Source: Lutibacter sp. (GTDB taxonomy: Bacteria > Bacteroidota > Bacteroidia > Flavobacteriales > Flavobacteriaceae). Taken from it: a stretch of 53,453 bases of DNA. Position numbers and translations under genes: made by a program. Under the pieces are notes generated by a model. That model ran no database searches. It was not told the origin of the DNA and saw only the letters and a program-made list of their open reading frames with translations. Positions 24,681 through 34,530 of this stretch are shown here, piece by piece (within the stretch, counting starts at the first letter, position 1; every line of letters starts with the position of its first letter). The stretch covers positions 1 through 53,453 of the forward strand of contig NZ_JAUYUD010000084.1 of the NCBI RefSeq assembly GCF_030692605.1, written 5' to 3'.

Positions 24681-25763
24681 TTATCCTTTATAAAAAGGTA
24701 ATTTTACTACTGATGCTTTTAAATTTTTGTTTCTAACTTCAATATATATATCAGCACCAAGTTTTGAGTTTTCAATAGTAACATATCCCATTCCAATTGC
24801 TTCTTTTAAAGAAGGACTCATAGTGCCAGAGGTTACAACTCCAATTTCTTCATTTTGTAAATTTTTAATTTTATAATCATGCCTCGGAATTCCTTTGTCA
24901 ATCATTTTAAATGCAATTAATTTTTTGGAAACGCCGTTTTCTTTTTGTTTTAGTAATTCTTCAGAATTGATAAAATCTTTATTAAATTTAGTAATCCAGC
25001 CTAAACCGGCTTCAATAGGTGAAGTAGTATCATTTATATCATTTCCATACAAACAGAATCCCATTTCTAAACGAAGTGTATCTCTAGCTGCTAAACCAAT
25101 TGGTTTAATTCCATATGCTGAACCCGCTTTAAAAACAGCATCCCAAATTTTTTCTGCATCTGAATTATTAAAATAAATTTCAAATCCCCCCGAACCTGTA
25201 TAACCAGTTGCTGAGACAATAACATTATCAACACCAGCAAAAGTACCTTTTTCAAAAGTATAATATGTCATATTAGCTAAATCTATGGTTGTTAGTGCTT
25301 GCAACGATTTAACGGCTAACGGACCCTGGATTGCTAATAAAGCTGTCTTATCAGAATTGTTTGTCATAGCTACTTCTAAATCGTTATGTTTAGAAATCCA
25401 ATTCCAATCTTTTTCAATATTTGACGCATTTACAACAAGCATAAATTCATCTTCAGCCATTTTATAGACTAATAAATCATCAACTATTCCACCATCATAG
25501 TTTGGCATACAGCTATATTGAACTTTTCCAACAGTTAACATAGAAGCATCATTAGAAGTTATTTTTTGAACTAACGCTAACGCTTTTTCACCTTTTAGAT
25601 AAAATTCTCCCATATGAGAAACGTCAAAAACACCAACAGCTGTTCTAACAGTTTCGTGTTCACTATTTATTCCTTCATATTGTACGGGCATGTTATAACC
25701 AGCAAATGGAACCATTTTAGCACCTAATTGTTCATGTATGTGAGTTAATGCAGTGTTTTTCAT
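24681..25763 (-). CDS. gcvT: Aminomethyltransferase, glycine cleavage T protein
   Basis: A 360-residue folate enzyme of the glycine cleavage system that transfers the methylene group from the H protein to tetrahydrofolate. It has the family's N-terminal [20 protein letters not shown], the [12 protein letters not shown] segment, [13 protein letters not shown], and the catalytic-domain [13 protein letters not shown] and [13 protein letters not shown]. Length matches. GcvH and GcvP are not in the window. Cytosolic, apparently monocistronic. Confidence 0.96.
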   Translation of the reverse strand: MKNTALTHIHEQLGAKMVPFAGYNMPVQYEGINSEHETVRTAVGVFDVSHMGEFYLKGEKALALVQKITSNDASMLTVGKVQYSCMPNYDGGIVDDLLVYKMAEDEFMLVVNASNIEKDWNWISKHNDLEVAMTNNSDKTALLAIQGPLAVKSLQALTTIDLANMTYYTFEKGTFAGVDNVIVSATGYTGSGGFEIYFNNSDAEKIWDAVFKAGSAYGIKPIGLAARDTLRLEMGFCLYGNDINDTTSPIEAGLGWITKFNKDFINSEELLKQKENGVSKKLIAFKMIDKGIPRHDYKIKNLQNEEIGVVTSGTMSPSLKEAIGMGYVTIENSKLGADIYIEVRNKNLKASVVKLPFYKG

Positions 25764-25872
25764 ATAGGTATAAATTTGAAGTGCTAAAATACTAAATTCT
25801 CTATAAGTGAAATGGTATTAAGTTATCTTTTTAGTGTAATATATTTTTAATAGAAATCCATTTTCTTTTTTC

Positions 25873-25880
25873 TATATTTG
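25873..25880 (+). promoter_or_regulatory. -7 box TATATTTG ahead of Xaa-Pro aminopeptidase
   Basis: A perfect TAnnTTTG 29 bases before the ATG at 25910. No clear TTG at -33. Confidence 0.5.
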
Positions 25881-25909
25881 AATTTCACAGAAGTATTAAT
25901 TTTAAATTT

Positions 25910-27382
25910 ATGTGTCACCAAATCCAATTTCTATTTTTATTTTGTTTTCTTTTTTTGAATAGTAATGCTCAAAATAAAGAGTTACCAAAAGACTATTTAT
26001 CTAAAGAATTTCATAAAGGAAGACGTGAACAATTACGAAAAATAATGCCTGCTAAAAGTGTTTCTGTATTTTTTACAAACCCAGTTAGAAATAGAGCGAA
26101 TGATGTTGATTTTCATTTTCACCAAGATCCAAATTTTTATTATTTAACAGGCTATAGAGAACCTAACTCGGTTTTAATAATATTTAAAAATGATCAAAAA
26201 ATACAAGGAGAATTAATCAATGAAATTATTTTTGTACAAGAAAAAGATGCATTTGCAGAAATGTGGAATGGTAAAAGACTTGGAATTGAGGGAGTTAATA
26301 AAGAACTCGGATTTAATTATGTTTACAATGGTTTTGAATTTATAGATGCTAAAATTGACTTCTCTAATTTTGACCACATTTTAGTATCACCTTTTGAAAA
26401 TGATGTTAGGGATACAGATAATGAAGCAGATTTATATGATTTAATTGCCACTTTTAAGCAACAAATTTCGATCAATTTGACTCAATCAAAAAAACAAAAT
26501 TTTGATAAGAATCAAGCAAAATTTAGGAAAACGATTGATACCAAAACCTTCCAATCATTAATGGCAAGTTTGCGTGAAATTAAAACAAAAGAAGAACTAT
26601 TATTAATAAAAAAAGCTGTAGAAATTTCTGCTATTGGCCAAATAGAAATTATGAAAGCAATGCATCCAGCAATGTCTGAATTAGAAATACAAGGGGTTCA
26701 CGAATTTGTTTATAAAAAATATGGTGCTGAGTATGAAGGCTATCCATCAATTGTAGGAGCTGGAAATAACGGTTGCATTTTGCATTATGTAGATAATATT
26801 AAACCTGTTGTTGGGGATGGAAGTCTTGTTTTAATGGATTTAGGAGCTGAATATCACGGGTATACAGCAGATGTAACGCGTACAATACCTGCAAATGGGA
26901 AATTTACTGTAGAACAAAAATTAATTTATGATTTGGTTTTTAAAGCTCAAGAAGCCGGTATTGTATCAATGAAAATTGGGAATAATTTTAATCATCCAAA
27001 TCAAATAACTAGAACAATAATTAATAATGGACTAGTAGAATTAGGAATTATTAATTCTCAAGATGAAGATCATCTGTATTATCCACATGGCAGTTCGCAT
27101 CACATAGGTTTAGATGTGCACGATGCTAGTAATTTTGGTCCTTTTGAAGAAAATATGGTTATTACAGTGGAACCTGGAATTTATATTACTGAAGGTAGTA
27201 ATTGCGATAAAAAATGGTGGGGAATTGCTGTTAGAATTGAAGATGATATATGGATTACCAAAAATGGCCCCATAAATTTATCCGCAATGGCTCCCAGAAC
27301 TTCTGAGGATATTGAAAAAACAATGCTTTTGCCAAGTGCTTTGGATGCTTTTATTTTACCAAAACTAGATGAAGGTTTTTAA
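25910..27382 (+). CDS. Secreted Xaa-Pro aminopeptidase (M24B)
   Basis: A 490-residue dinuclear metallopeptidase with a signal peptide (FLFLFCFLFLNSNAQ, cleaved about residue 21). The N-terminal aminopeptidase P domain (KSVSVFFTNPV...FHQDPNFYYLTGY) is followed by the pita-bread catalytic domain. Metal ligands are visible: Asp in LMDLGAEYHGYTADVTRT (two aspartates), His in YPHGSSHHIGLDVHD, and glutamates in VEPGIYI and VRIEDD. It cleaves N-terminal X-Pro bonds, probably in the periplasm. It converges with the transsulfuration gene; no clear terminator is seen between them. Confidence 0.9.
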   Translation: MCHQIQFLFLFCFLFLNSNAQNKELPKDYLSKEFHKGRREQLRKIMPAKSVSVFFTNPVRNRANDVDFHFHQDPNFYYLTGYREPNSVLIIFKNDQKIQGELINEIIFVQEKDAFAEMWNGKRLGIEGVNKELGFNYVYNGFEFIDAKIDFSNFDHILVSPFENDVRDTDNEADLYDLIATFKQQISINLTQSKKQNFDKNQAKFRKTIDTKTFQSLMASLREIKTKEELLLIKKAVEISAIGQIEIMKAMHPAMSELEIQGVHEFVYKKYGAEYEGYPSIVGAGNNGCILHYVDNIKPVVGDGSLVLMDLGAEYHGYTADVTRTIPANGKFTVEQKLIYDLVFKAQEAGIVSMKIGNNFNHPNQITRTIINNGLVELGIINSQDEDHLYYPHGSSHHIGLDVHDASNFGPFEENMVITVEPGIYITEGSNCDKKWWGIAVRIEDDIWITKNGPINLSAMAPRTSEDIEKTMLLPSALDAFILPKLDEGF

Positions 27383-27452
27383 ATAAGATCCTTTCTCGGA
27401 AGCAGTATTAAGATTCAAATTATGCAAATTCTTGTGTTAATCAGGGATATTA

Positions 27453-28601
27453 TCAAACATCCTTAACCCTTTTCCCTTCCAACGCATAGCTCCAATCGTC
27501 AATTAAATCGTCAATATGTTCTATTCCAACTGAAATTCTTAGTAAATTAAAGGGAGTAGGACTCTCTTTTCCCTCAACAGATTTTCGATGTTCAACAAGG
27601 CTTTCAACACCACCTAAGCTTGTAGCAGTTGTAAAATATTTTAAATTAGTAGAAACTTTGATTGTTTCAGCTTCAGTTCCTTTAATTAAAACTGACAGCA
27701 TTGCTCCAAAACCTTTTTGTTGCTTTTTTGCAATTTTATGTTGAGGATGACTTTTTAAACCTGGATAATTAACCTTTTCAATTTTAGGATGGTTTTCTAA
27801 AAATTGAGATAAAGCAAATGCATTTTCTGTTTGCTTGGTAATTCTTAAATGCAACGTTTGAATTCCGCGCGCAATCAACCAGCAATCGAATGGAGAAGGC
27901 ACGGCTCCGTTTAATAATTGAATCGATTTTATTTTTTCAGCTAATTTTGAATTGTTTAATACCACACAACCTCCTAAAACATCGCTATGACCACCAAAAT
28001 ATTTTGTTGTTGAATGAATTACATAATCAGCACCTAAATCTAACGGATTTTGAAAAACAGGAGTTAACCAAGTATTATCAACAGCACATAAAACACTATT
28101 TTTATTAGCAATATTAACAATTGCACTAATATCGGTAATTTTTAGTTGAGGATTTGACGGAGATTCAACCCAAATTAACGAAGTGTTTGGTCTTATGGCC
28201 TTTTCAACTGCTTTTAAATCAGTCATATCCACTAAATCATAAGTTAAACCCCAAGCTTTAAAAACTTCATCCATTAATCTTTTTACAGCATAATAAATAT
28301 CATCAGGCAGCAACACGTTATCGCCAGTTTTTAAACTTTGGAATATACTACTTATAGCAGCCATACCTGAAGAAAAAGCAAAAGCATAGTTTCCGTTTTC
28401 TAAAATAGCAATACTTTTTTCAACAATTCTTCGATTGGGGTTATCGTTTCTAGCATATAAAAAGTCACTATTATAACTTCCATCTTCATTTCGCTTATAG
28501 GTACTTGATAAATAGATCGGAGTACTTACTGAATTAATATCAATAAACTGATTTTCAGTGCTTTTAAGTGCAATTGTTTCAAATTTTGGTTTAAGTTTCA
28601 T
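27453..28601 (-). CDS. PLP-dependent transsulfuration enzyme (cystathionine gamma-synthase/beta-lyase type)
   Basis: A 382-residue PLP enzyme of the Cys/Met metabolism family. The ARNDNPNRR substrate motif (51-59), FAFSSGMAAISS, AVDNTWLTPVFQNPL and the PLP lysine in HSTTKYFGGHSDVLGG (Lys200) are present. SLGGVESLVEHR and a C-terminal LLRISVGIE are typical. Gamma-synthase (MetB), gamma-lyase and beta-lyase cannot be separated reliably by eye. It is the final gene behind thrABC, the DUF6265 and VOC genes, so methionine/cysteine synthesis from homoserine is the likeliest role. Confidence 0.85.
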   Translation of the reverse strand: MKLKPKFETIALKSTENQFIDINSVSTPIYLSSTYKRNEDGSYNSDFLYARNDNPNRRIVEKSIAILENGNYAFAFSSGMAAISSIFQSLKTGDNVLLPDDIYYAVKRLMDEVFKAWGLTYDLVDMTDLKAVEKAIRPNTSLIWVESPSNPQLKITDISAIVNIANKNSVLCAVDNTWLTPVFQNPLDLGADYVIHSTTKYFGGHSDVLGGCVVLNNSKLAEKIKSIQLLNGAVPSPFDCWLIARGIQTLHLRITKQTENAFALSQFLENHPKIEKVNYPGLKSHPQHKIAKKQQKGFGAMLSVLIKGTEAETIKVSTNLKYFTTATSLGGVESLVEHRKSVEGKESPTPFNLLRISVGIEHIDDLIDDWSYALEGKRVKDV

Positions 28602-28613
28602 TATACTGTGTTA

Positions 28614-28988
28614 TTACTGAATTAATTGAATATAATTTCCACACGTGTCATCAAAAATAGCTTCCATTCCCAAATCTTGTTTGGTAGAAGGTTTAATAAA
28701 TTTAACTCCTAAATTTATCAATCGTTGATATTCATTTTCAATATTTTTAGTACTGAAAGTAATTATTGGTAATTTTTTAGCGTAAACTTTAGTTTGAAAT
28801 GGTGCGTAAATTTCATTATCGACGGGCTCAAGTAAAATGGATGGTCCGTTAACTTCATCTTTTTTATAAATTATAGCTAAATAATGTTCAGGCATGTATA
28901 ATTTTTTGTCAAAATTTAAAACTTTGGAATAAAAATCAAATGCTTTAGCTACATCCAATACTGGAATACTAGTCATAGAAAGTTTCAT
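28614..28988 (-). CDS. VOC-superfamily (glyoxalase-like) protein
   Basis: A 124-residue vicinal oxygen chelate protein. The N-terminal TSIPVLDVAKAFDFYSKVLNF pattern and the repeated betaalphabetabetabeta organisation (ILLEPVDN, ITFSTKNIENEYQRL) match. C-terminal metal-site motif: IFDDTCGNYIQLIQ. The substrate is unknown; family members include glyoxalase I, dioxygenases and resistance proteins. It lies 12 bases upstream of the transsulfuration gene and abuts the DUF6265 gene without a gap. Confidence 0.8.
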   Translation of the reverse strand: MKLSMTSIPVLDVAKAFDFYSKVLNFDKKLYMPEHYLAIIYKKDEVNGPSILLEPVDNEIYAPFQTKVYAKKLPIITFSTKNIENEYQRLINLGVKFIKPSTKQDLGMEAIFDDTCGNYIQLIQ

Positions 28989-29495
28989 TTAATCATTTTT
29001 TATTTTAGTTTTATATTTAAACAATACTTCTTCTTCATTACCCAATTTATCTTTAAAAATAACATAAATATTTAATTCTGTATTTGAAATTTTTTCAAAC
29101 GTAAAATCGTTGAAATAAACTTTAGTTGGCTCAACTTTAACTAATTGAAAAACTTCAGATTCATCTTTTTCTTCCCAACCACTTAAATTATTATTAAAGT
29201 GTTTAATTCTAAAAATCAATGTTTCATTTTCTTCAGAAATGGTCATTATTTCATAAAACTGTACTTTTCCATCAACGACTAGCTTAAAAACACCCATCAT
29301 TGAATCTCCATGAGGAGGCATCCAAATTTCTTCTAAATTACCACCCAATTGTTGTCCTTCCCAATTGCCAGCAATCCAAGAAACATCATTTAAAGTAGTT
29401 TTTGGAGAACCAATTTCAGAATTATATTTTAGCGTATTTTGGGAATTACCAAAATTTATGGAAACAAATAATAAAAAAACTATAAAATTTTTCAT
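28989..29495 (-). CDS. Secreted DUF6265-like protein
   Basis: A 168-residue protein with a signal peptide (LLFVSINFGNSQ). The core VSWIAGNWEGQQLGG...EEIWMPPHGDSMMGVFKLV is the pattern of the DUF6265 family (lipocalin-like beta barrel of unknown function). The rest, VYFNDFTFEKISN and beta-strand alternation, fits a small barrel. It abuts the VOC gene and lies 56 bases after thrC on the same strand. A role in threonine or methionine metabolism is only implied by position. Confidence 0.75.
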   Translation of the reverse strand: MKNFIVFLLFVSINFGNSQNTLKYNSEIGSPKTTLNDVSWIAGNWEGQQLGGNLEEIWMPPHGDSMMGVFKLVVDGKVQFYEIMTISEENETLIFRIKHFNNNLSGWEEKDESEVFQLVKVEPTKVYFNDFTFEKISNTELNIYVIFKDKLGNEEEVLFKYKTKIKND

Positions 29496-29551
29496 TGAGT
29501 ACCGATTGAAAATCGCATAGCTAATTTATTGTTTTTAATTGAAATTACAAT

Positions 29552-30847
29552 TTAAGAAGTAAGTAAATGTTGCTTTAATTGGTTGTAATTGTCAATTTTA
29601 AAAGCAATTTTCTCTTTATCAATTACTTCCTTAATTTGTTTTGGCAATTCAATTTTTATATTTAATACGGGTTCTATTACATCCAAAAATTTAACAGGAT
29701 GAGCCGTTTCTAAGAAAATGCCACATGTATTTTGACTAATTTCATATTTTTTTAAACCCAAATAGCCAACAGCTCCATGAGGGTCAGCAATATAGTTAGA
29801 GGTTTTCATAATTTCTTTCATTGCCTCAATGGTTTCATCATCTGTAAATGAATAGGAGGAAAGTTGTTTTCTTAATTCCACAATATTGTTATTAAATAAT
29901 TCTAAAATACGCACAAAATTACTTGGATCACCAACATCCATAGCATTTGAAATAGTTTGTTTTGAAGGTTTAGCAATGTAATTACCTGTTTCTAAATAAT
30001 TTGGAAAAACATCATTTACATTGGTTGAAGCTATAAATTGTTTAACCGGTAAACCTAATTTTTGAGCCATTAATCCAGCGCAAATATTCCCAAAATTTCC
30101 ACTTGGAACAGAAAATACTATATTTAAATTATTATTTTTAAGCTGTTTATATGCGAAAAAGAAATAAAACATTTGTGGCAACCAGCGAGCAACATTTATT
30201 GAATTTGCCGAAGTTAAATTCAAAACTTTTGTAAGCTCATCATCTAAAAAAGCCGTTTTTACCATTGCCTGGCAATCGTCGAACGTACCGTTAACTTCTA
30301 AAGCTGTTATATTTTTCCCTAATGTGGTTAATTGTTTTTCTTGAACATCACTTACTTTACCACTTGGATATAAAATTACAACATCTACACCTTCAACATT
30401 TAAAAACCCGCTAGCCACAGCGCCACCTGTGTCACCCGAAGTAGCAACTAAAACAGTTACCTTTTGTGTATCATCTTGCTTATTAAAATAACCTAAACAA
30501 CGCGCCATAAATCGTGCGCCAACATCTTTAAAAGCCATTGTAGGACCGTGGAAAAGTTCTAAAGTGAATATATTTTCATCAATATGGACTAATGGGAAAT
30601 CAAAATTAATAGTTTCTTCAATTATCTTTTTTAAATCTTTTTCAGGTATTTCACCTTTTATAAACTGTTTTATTACTTCGTAAGCAATTTCCTCATTGGT
30701 AAAATAACCAATGTTCTTAAAAAAACCAATAGGCAATTTCTTAATTTTTGATGGAAAATAAAGGCCTTTATCAGGAGCCAAACCTTTTACAACGGCTTGT
30801 TTAAAGGATACTTTAGGTACTATTTTGTTAGTGCTGTAATATTTCAT
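29552..30847 (-). CDS. thrC: Threonine synthase
   Basis: A 431-residue PLP enzyme converting O-phosphohomoserine to threonine. The PLP lysine is in ELFHGPTMAFKDVGARF (Lys107). Other blocks are VATSGDTGGAVASGF, SANSINVARWLPQM and VPSGNFGNICAGLMA. The length and the N-terminal MKYYSTN are of the bacterial type. It is the third gene of thrA-thrB-thrC, 2 bases after thrB. Cytosolic. Confidence 0.97.
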   Translation of the reverse strand: MKYYSTNKIVPKVSFKQAVVKGLAPDKGLYFPSKIKKLPIGFFKNIGYFTNEEIAYEVIKQFIKGEIPEKDLKKIIEETINFDFPLVHIDENIFTLELFHGPTMAFKDVGARFMARCLGYFNKQDDTQKVTVLVATSGDTGGAVASGFLNVEGVDVVILYPSGKVSDVQEKQLTTLGKNITALEVNGTFDDCQAMVKTAFLDDELTKVLNLTSANSINVARWLPQMFYFFFAYKQLKNNNLNIVFSVPSGNFGNICAGLMAQKLGLPVKQFIASTNVNDVFPNYLETGNYIAKPSKQTISNAMDVGDPSNFVRILELFNNNIVELRKQLSSYSFTDDETIEAMKEIMKTSNYIADPHGAVGYLGLKKYEISQNTCGIFLETAHPVKFLDVIEPVLNIKIELPKQIKEVIDKEKIAFKIDNYNQLKQHLLTS

Positions 30848-30849
30848 AA

Positions 30850-31773
30850 CTATTTAATTATTTTTATTCCTTCTGAATTAATTTTTGAACTGTAAACATC
30901 AAAAGGAATTCCTGTTTTTTTGTAATTTTCTTTTAACGCTAACGCAACGGTTTTTGCGACATTTTCTCCTTTGCAAAGTGCAAAAATAGAAGGTCCCGAT
31001 CCCGAAATTCCACAACCTAAAGCACCTGCATTTAATGCTGATTCTTTAACTTTATAATAATTTGGAATTAGCGTTGCTCTTATTGGTTCAACAATAAAAT
31101 CTTCTAACGACCTGCCTATTAACTCATAATCTTCAGTATACAATCCGCTTATTAATCCACCTACGTTTCCCCATTGTTTTACAGCATCTTTTAATAAAAC
31201 TGTCGGACTCAATATGGCCCTAGCATCTACCGTTTTTATTTCGATATGCGGATGAATAACTGTTACAAATAATTCTTTAGGAGTATTAATTTGTATAATA
31301 TCTAAAGGATTATAACTTCTTACGAGCGTAAAACCACCAAAAAGGGCAGGAGCAACGTTATCTGCATGCAGCGTACCACTTGCTAATTTTTCACCTTCCA
31401 TAGCAAATTTGACTAATTGAGTTTTGTTAAAAGGTTTTCCTAGTAACTCATTAATTCCCCAAACTGCTCCAGCTGCACTTGCAGCACTACTACCAATTCC
31501 ACTACCTGGCTTAATGTTTTTATAGATTTCTATTTCAAAACCAAATGAAGTTTCCATCTCGTTTAAAAGAGCTAATGCAGCAACACCAGCAACATTTTTT
31601 GTAGTTTCTAAGGGTAATTTTTGACCTACAATTTTTGTTATTCGAACTCCTGGCTCATTAATTTTTTTAATGATCATTTCATCGCCAATATTGTCTAATG
31701 CCAATCCTAATACGTCAAAACCACATGAAATATTGGCAATAGTAGCAGGTGAAAATATTTTTATTGAGTTCAT
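30850..31773 (-). CDS. thrB: Homoserine kinase
   Basis: A 307-residue GHMP kinase that phosphorylates homoserine. The ATP-binding motif is PGSGIGSSAASAAG (89-102). The N-terminal FSPATIANISCGFDVLG motif and the C-terminal GCGISGSGPSIFAL motif complete the fold. Length is standard. It lies 2 bases from both thrA and thrC, so the three genes are one translational unit on the minus strand. Confidence 0.97.
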   Translation of the reverse strand: MNSIKIFSPATIANISCGFDVLGLALDNIGDEMIIKKINEPGVRITKIVGQKLPLETTKNVAGVAALALLNEMETSFGFEIEIYKNIKPGSGIGSSAASAAGAVWGINELLGKPFNKTQLVKFAMEGEKLASGTLHADNVAPALFGGFTLVRSYNPLDIIQINTPKELFVTVIHPHIEIKTVDARAILSPTVLLKDAVKQWGNVGGLISGLYTEDYELIGRSLEDFIVEPIRATLIPNYYKVKESALNAGALGCGISGSGPSIFALCKGENVAKTVALALKENYKKTGIPFDVYSSKINSEGIKIIK

Positions 31774-31775
31774 AA

Positions 31776-34220
31776 TTAATTATTTCCAATTCTTATAATA
31801 TCTGCAAATAATCCTGATGCTGTAACATCTGCTCCAGCACCTGCACCTTTAATAATTAAAGGTTGCTCATTATAGCGATTAGTGAAAAATAATACAATAT
31901 TATCTTTTCCCTGTAGGTTATAAAACGGATGATCTGGCGAAACTTCTTGTAAACCTACTTTTGCTTTTCCATTTTCATATTGAGCTACGTATTTTAACTG
32001 ACAATTATTTTTAATAGCTTTTGCATAAATAGCATTAAAATGTTTTGCCTCCAATTTAAGCGTTTCCAAAAAAGATGTAGGTGAATTTGCATTTTTACTA
32101 GATTCTGGTAAAAATGATTCATTTACAATACTTTCCAATTCAATTTTTTCTCCACTTTCTCTAGCTAAAATTAATATTTTTCGCATTACATCCAATCCAC
32201 TTAGATCTATTCTTGGATCTGGTTCTGTATATCCTTCAATTCCCGCTTGGTTTACAACGTCATAAAAAGAGGTATCCGCATTAAAGTTATTAAAAATAAA
32301 GTTTAAACTCCCCGATAAAACTGCTTGTATTTTAGTAACCTTATCGCCCGAAGCAATTAAATTTTTTAAGGTATCGATAATAGGTAGTCCTGCACCCACA
32401 TTGGTTTCAAATAAAAATGGGGCATTGTATTCTCTTGCTAATTTTTTTAATTTACTATAATGGCCATAATTAGAAGAACATGCAATTTTGTTACAAGTAA
32501 CCACAGCAATGCTTTCTTTTAAATAATCGCCATATAAATTTGCAACAGCCTCATTTGCAGTATTATCTACAAAAACACTATTTATAAAATTAAGTGATGT
32601 TACTTTATTATGAAATAAATTAAAATCTAGATTTTCACCTTTTAACAAAGATTTTTTCCAACTTCTTAAATCAATTCCATCTTCATTAAAAATCATTTTT
32701 TTTGAATTGGTTAAAGCAATCACTTTTACTTGTAAATTAAAATTAGTCAATAAATAATCTTGTTGCTTAAATATTTGTTCAATTAATTTATTACCCACGT
32801 TACCAACACCAACAATAAATAAATTTAGTTGTTTTGTCTGATTTTCAAAAAATGCGGCGTGTAAACTATTTAGTGCTTTTTTAACATCTTTAGCAGCAAT
32901 TACTGCTGAAATATTCCGCTCCGATGCACCCTGAGCAATGGCTCTAATGTTTACATTGTTTCGCCCTAAAGTACTAAACATTTTACCGCTTATGCCTTGA
33001 TGACTTTTCATTTGATCGCCAATTAAGGCAATTATGGCGTTGTTTTTCTCAACTAAAAGCGGCTCAACTCTTTTTTTCTCTATTTCGTAACTAAACTCCG
33101 CATCCACTGCAATTTTTGCCTTTTCACTATCTTCATTGGTAACTGCCATGCATATAGAATGTTCGGATGAAGCTTGGGTAATAAGCGCTATATTTATATT
33201 TTGAACAGATAACGCCTCAAATAATCGTTTTGAAATTCCTGGAATACCAATCATTCCACTTCCTTCTAAGGTAATAAGTGCACTATTTTCTATATGACTT
33301 ATTCCAATGATAGAATTTGACGATGCTACATTTTTATCAATGGTTGTTCCACTGTGGGTAGGATTGAAAGTATTCTTAATTTTAATTGGAATATTTTTAT
33401 TGAAAACAGGCTGAATAGTAGGTGGATACAAAACTTTGGCGCCAAAATGAGATAGTTCCATGGCTTCTTGATACGAAATATTTTGTATAGGAAACGCCTG
33501 TTTAACAAGTTGTGGATTTGCGGTATACATTCCGTTTACATCGGTCCAAATTTCCAAAACAGATGCATTTAATGCCGCAGCCATAATCGCCGCAGAATAA
33601 TCTGAGCCTCCACGACCTAAGGTTGTAATTTCACCTTCATCACTTTTAGAAACAAAACCGGGTAATAGTACAATTTGATTCTTGTTTTCTTTAAAAAAAG
33701 ATTGAATAGAAGTATTTGTCTTTTTGAAATTAACCGTAGCTTTTGAATAATTATTATTAGTACTAATTAAATCTCTCGCATCTTTATAAACAGCATCTAA
33801 ATTGCTAGAAATAAATGCTTCTGAAATAATATAAGCAGCTAAAAGTTCTCCGAAACTCACAATTTTAGCTGTGGTTTTTGCAGATAATTCGTTGACCAAA
33901 TAAATTCCTTCTAATATTTTATCAAGTTCTTTTAAGCTGATACTGATTTCAATTAAAATTTCAACACCTCTTTTACTTGAAAACAATTCTTCAACAATTT
34001 GAACATGCCTTTTCTTAATTAATTTGAACACATTTTTATATTCTAAATCTGATTTTGAAGCAAGTTGTGCTGCATTTAGAAGCAAATCGGTAATACCACC
34101 AAAAGCAGAAACAATAATAACTACTTTATTTTTTGATGAATTTTCTTTAACAATTAATTGTACTTGCTTAATATTTTGAGCGGTGGCCACTGAAGAACCT
34201 CCAAATTTTAAAACTTTCAT
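31776..34220 (-). CDS. thrA: Bifunctional aspartokinase/homoserine dehydrogenase
   Basis: An 814-residue fused enzyme. Residues 1-300 are aspartokinase (VLKFGGSSVATAQNI, FGELLAA, TLGRGGSDYSAAIMA). Two ACT-type regulatory repeats occupy about 315-460 (LEGSGMIGIPGISKRLF, LIGDQMKSHQGISGKMFS). The homoserine dehydrogenase part is at about 470-814 (VGVGNVGNKLIEQIF; GGxxDE-type segment near ETNVGAGLPIID; AGADVTASGLFADIIRI). It makes aspartyl phosphate and homoserine, entry to threonine and methionine. It is the first gene after the Thr-rich leader, so attenuation and allosteric feedback by threonine are both plausible. Confidence 0.97.
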   Translation of the reverse strand: MKVLKFGGSSVATAQNIKQVQLIVKENSSKNKVVIIVSAFGGITDLLLNAAQLASKSDLEYKNVFKLIKKRHVQIVEELFSSKRGVEILIEISISLKELDKILEGIYLVNELSAKTTAKIVSFGELLAAYIISEAFISSNLDAVYKDARDLISTNNNYSKATVNFKKTNTSIQSFFKENKNQIVLLPGFVSKSDEGEITTLGRGGSDYSAAIMAAALNASVLEIWTDVNGMYTANPQLVKQAFPIQNISYQEAMELSHFGAKVLYPPTIQPVFNKNIPIKIKNTFNPTHSGTTIDKNVASSNSIIGISHIENSALITLEGSGMIGIPGISKRLFEALSVQNINIALITQASSEHSICMAVTNEDSEKAKIAVDAEFSYEIEKKRVEPLLVEKNNAIIALIGDQMKSHQGISGKMFSTLGRNNVNIRAIAQGASERNISAVIAAKDVKKALNSLHAAFFENQTKQLNLFIVGVGNVGNKLIEQIFKQQDYLLTNFNLQVKVIALTNSKKMIFNEDGIDLRSWKKSLLKGENLDFNLFHNKVTSLNFINSVFVDNTANEAVANLYGDYLKESIAVVTCNKIACSSNYGHYSKLKKLAREYNAPFLFETNVGAGLPIIDTLKNLIASGDKVTKIQAVLSGSLNFIFNNFNADTSFYDVVNQAGIEGYTEPDPRIDLSGLDVMRKILILARESGEKIELESIVNESFLPESSKNANSPTSFLETLKLEAKHFNAIYAKAIKNNCQLKYVAQYENGKAKVGLQEVSPDHPFYNLQGKDNIVLFFTNRYNEQPLIIKGAGAGADVTASGLFADIIRIGNN

Positions 34221-34530
34221 AATATTTACTTAGTAAAATGATTAAATAATAATGAACTGACTCGTAGTTCTCTAATTAAAGAATACGATATAACGAACGG
34301 ATAATATAATAGCTAAAACCCCTAAAGGGTAATTGTAGAAGTTGTAAATGTAGTTGTGCCAAAAATCATACTCACATCATAATGAGATGATGTATTAATA
34401 AATCTAATATGATTTTTACCTTTTTGCATTGGACAAATTAACTATAAAAAAATAAGATTAAAAAATTAAAAATCATTAATTTGGTATTTTATCTAAATTA
34501 TTAAATATATAACATTAAAAAATTAAAAAT
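34221..34530. other. lysA-thrA intergenic region with leader, repeats
   Basis: A 310-base region without a long gene. It holds the threonine-rich leader peptide (34322-34369), short inverted repeats around it (for example CATCAT/ATGATG upstream), and an 18-bp direct repeat ATTAAAAAATTAAAAATC at 34457-34474 and 34514-34531, just past the lysA stop. A minus-strand TTAATTTG, one mismatch from TAnnTTTG, lies upstream of the leader. No strong rho-independent terminator could be identified by eye. Confidence 0.6.
34322..34369 (-). CDS. Threonine-operon leader peptide (Thr/Ile-rich)
   Basis: A 15-codon ORF, MIFGTTTFTTSTITL, stopping at TAG. Seven of 15 codons are threonine and two are isoleucine, the same composition logic as the enterobacterial thr leader. 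It ends 101 bases before the thrA start. Ribosome stalling at the Thr codons in threonine or isoleucine shortage could couple to transcription or access of thrA. A classical terminator hairpin is not evident; only a 4-bp ACCC-loop-GGGT at the stop and a weak GAACT/AGTTC were seen. The codon clustering is the evidence; the mechanism is inference. Confidence 0.65.
   Translation of the reverse strand: MIFGTTTFTTSTITL

Noticed and set aside
34322-34330. Short ACCC/GGGT hairpin at the leader stop codon as attenuator terminator
   Set aside because: The stem is only 4 bp, too weak to call a terminator.
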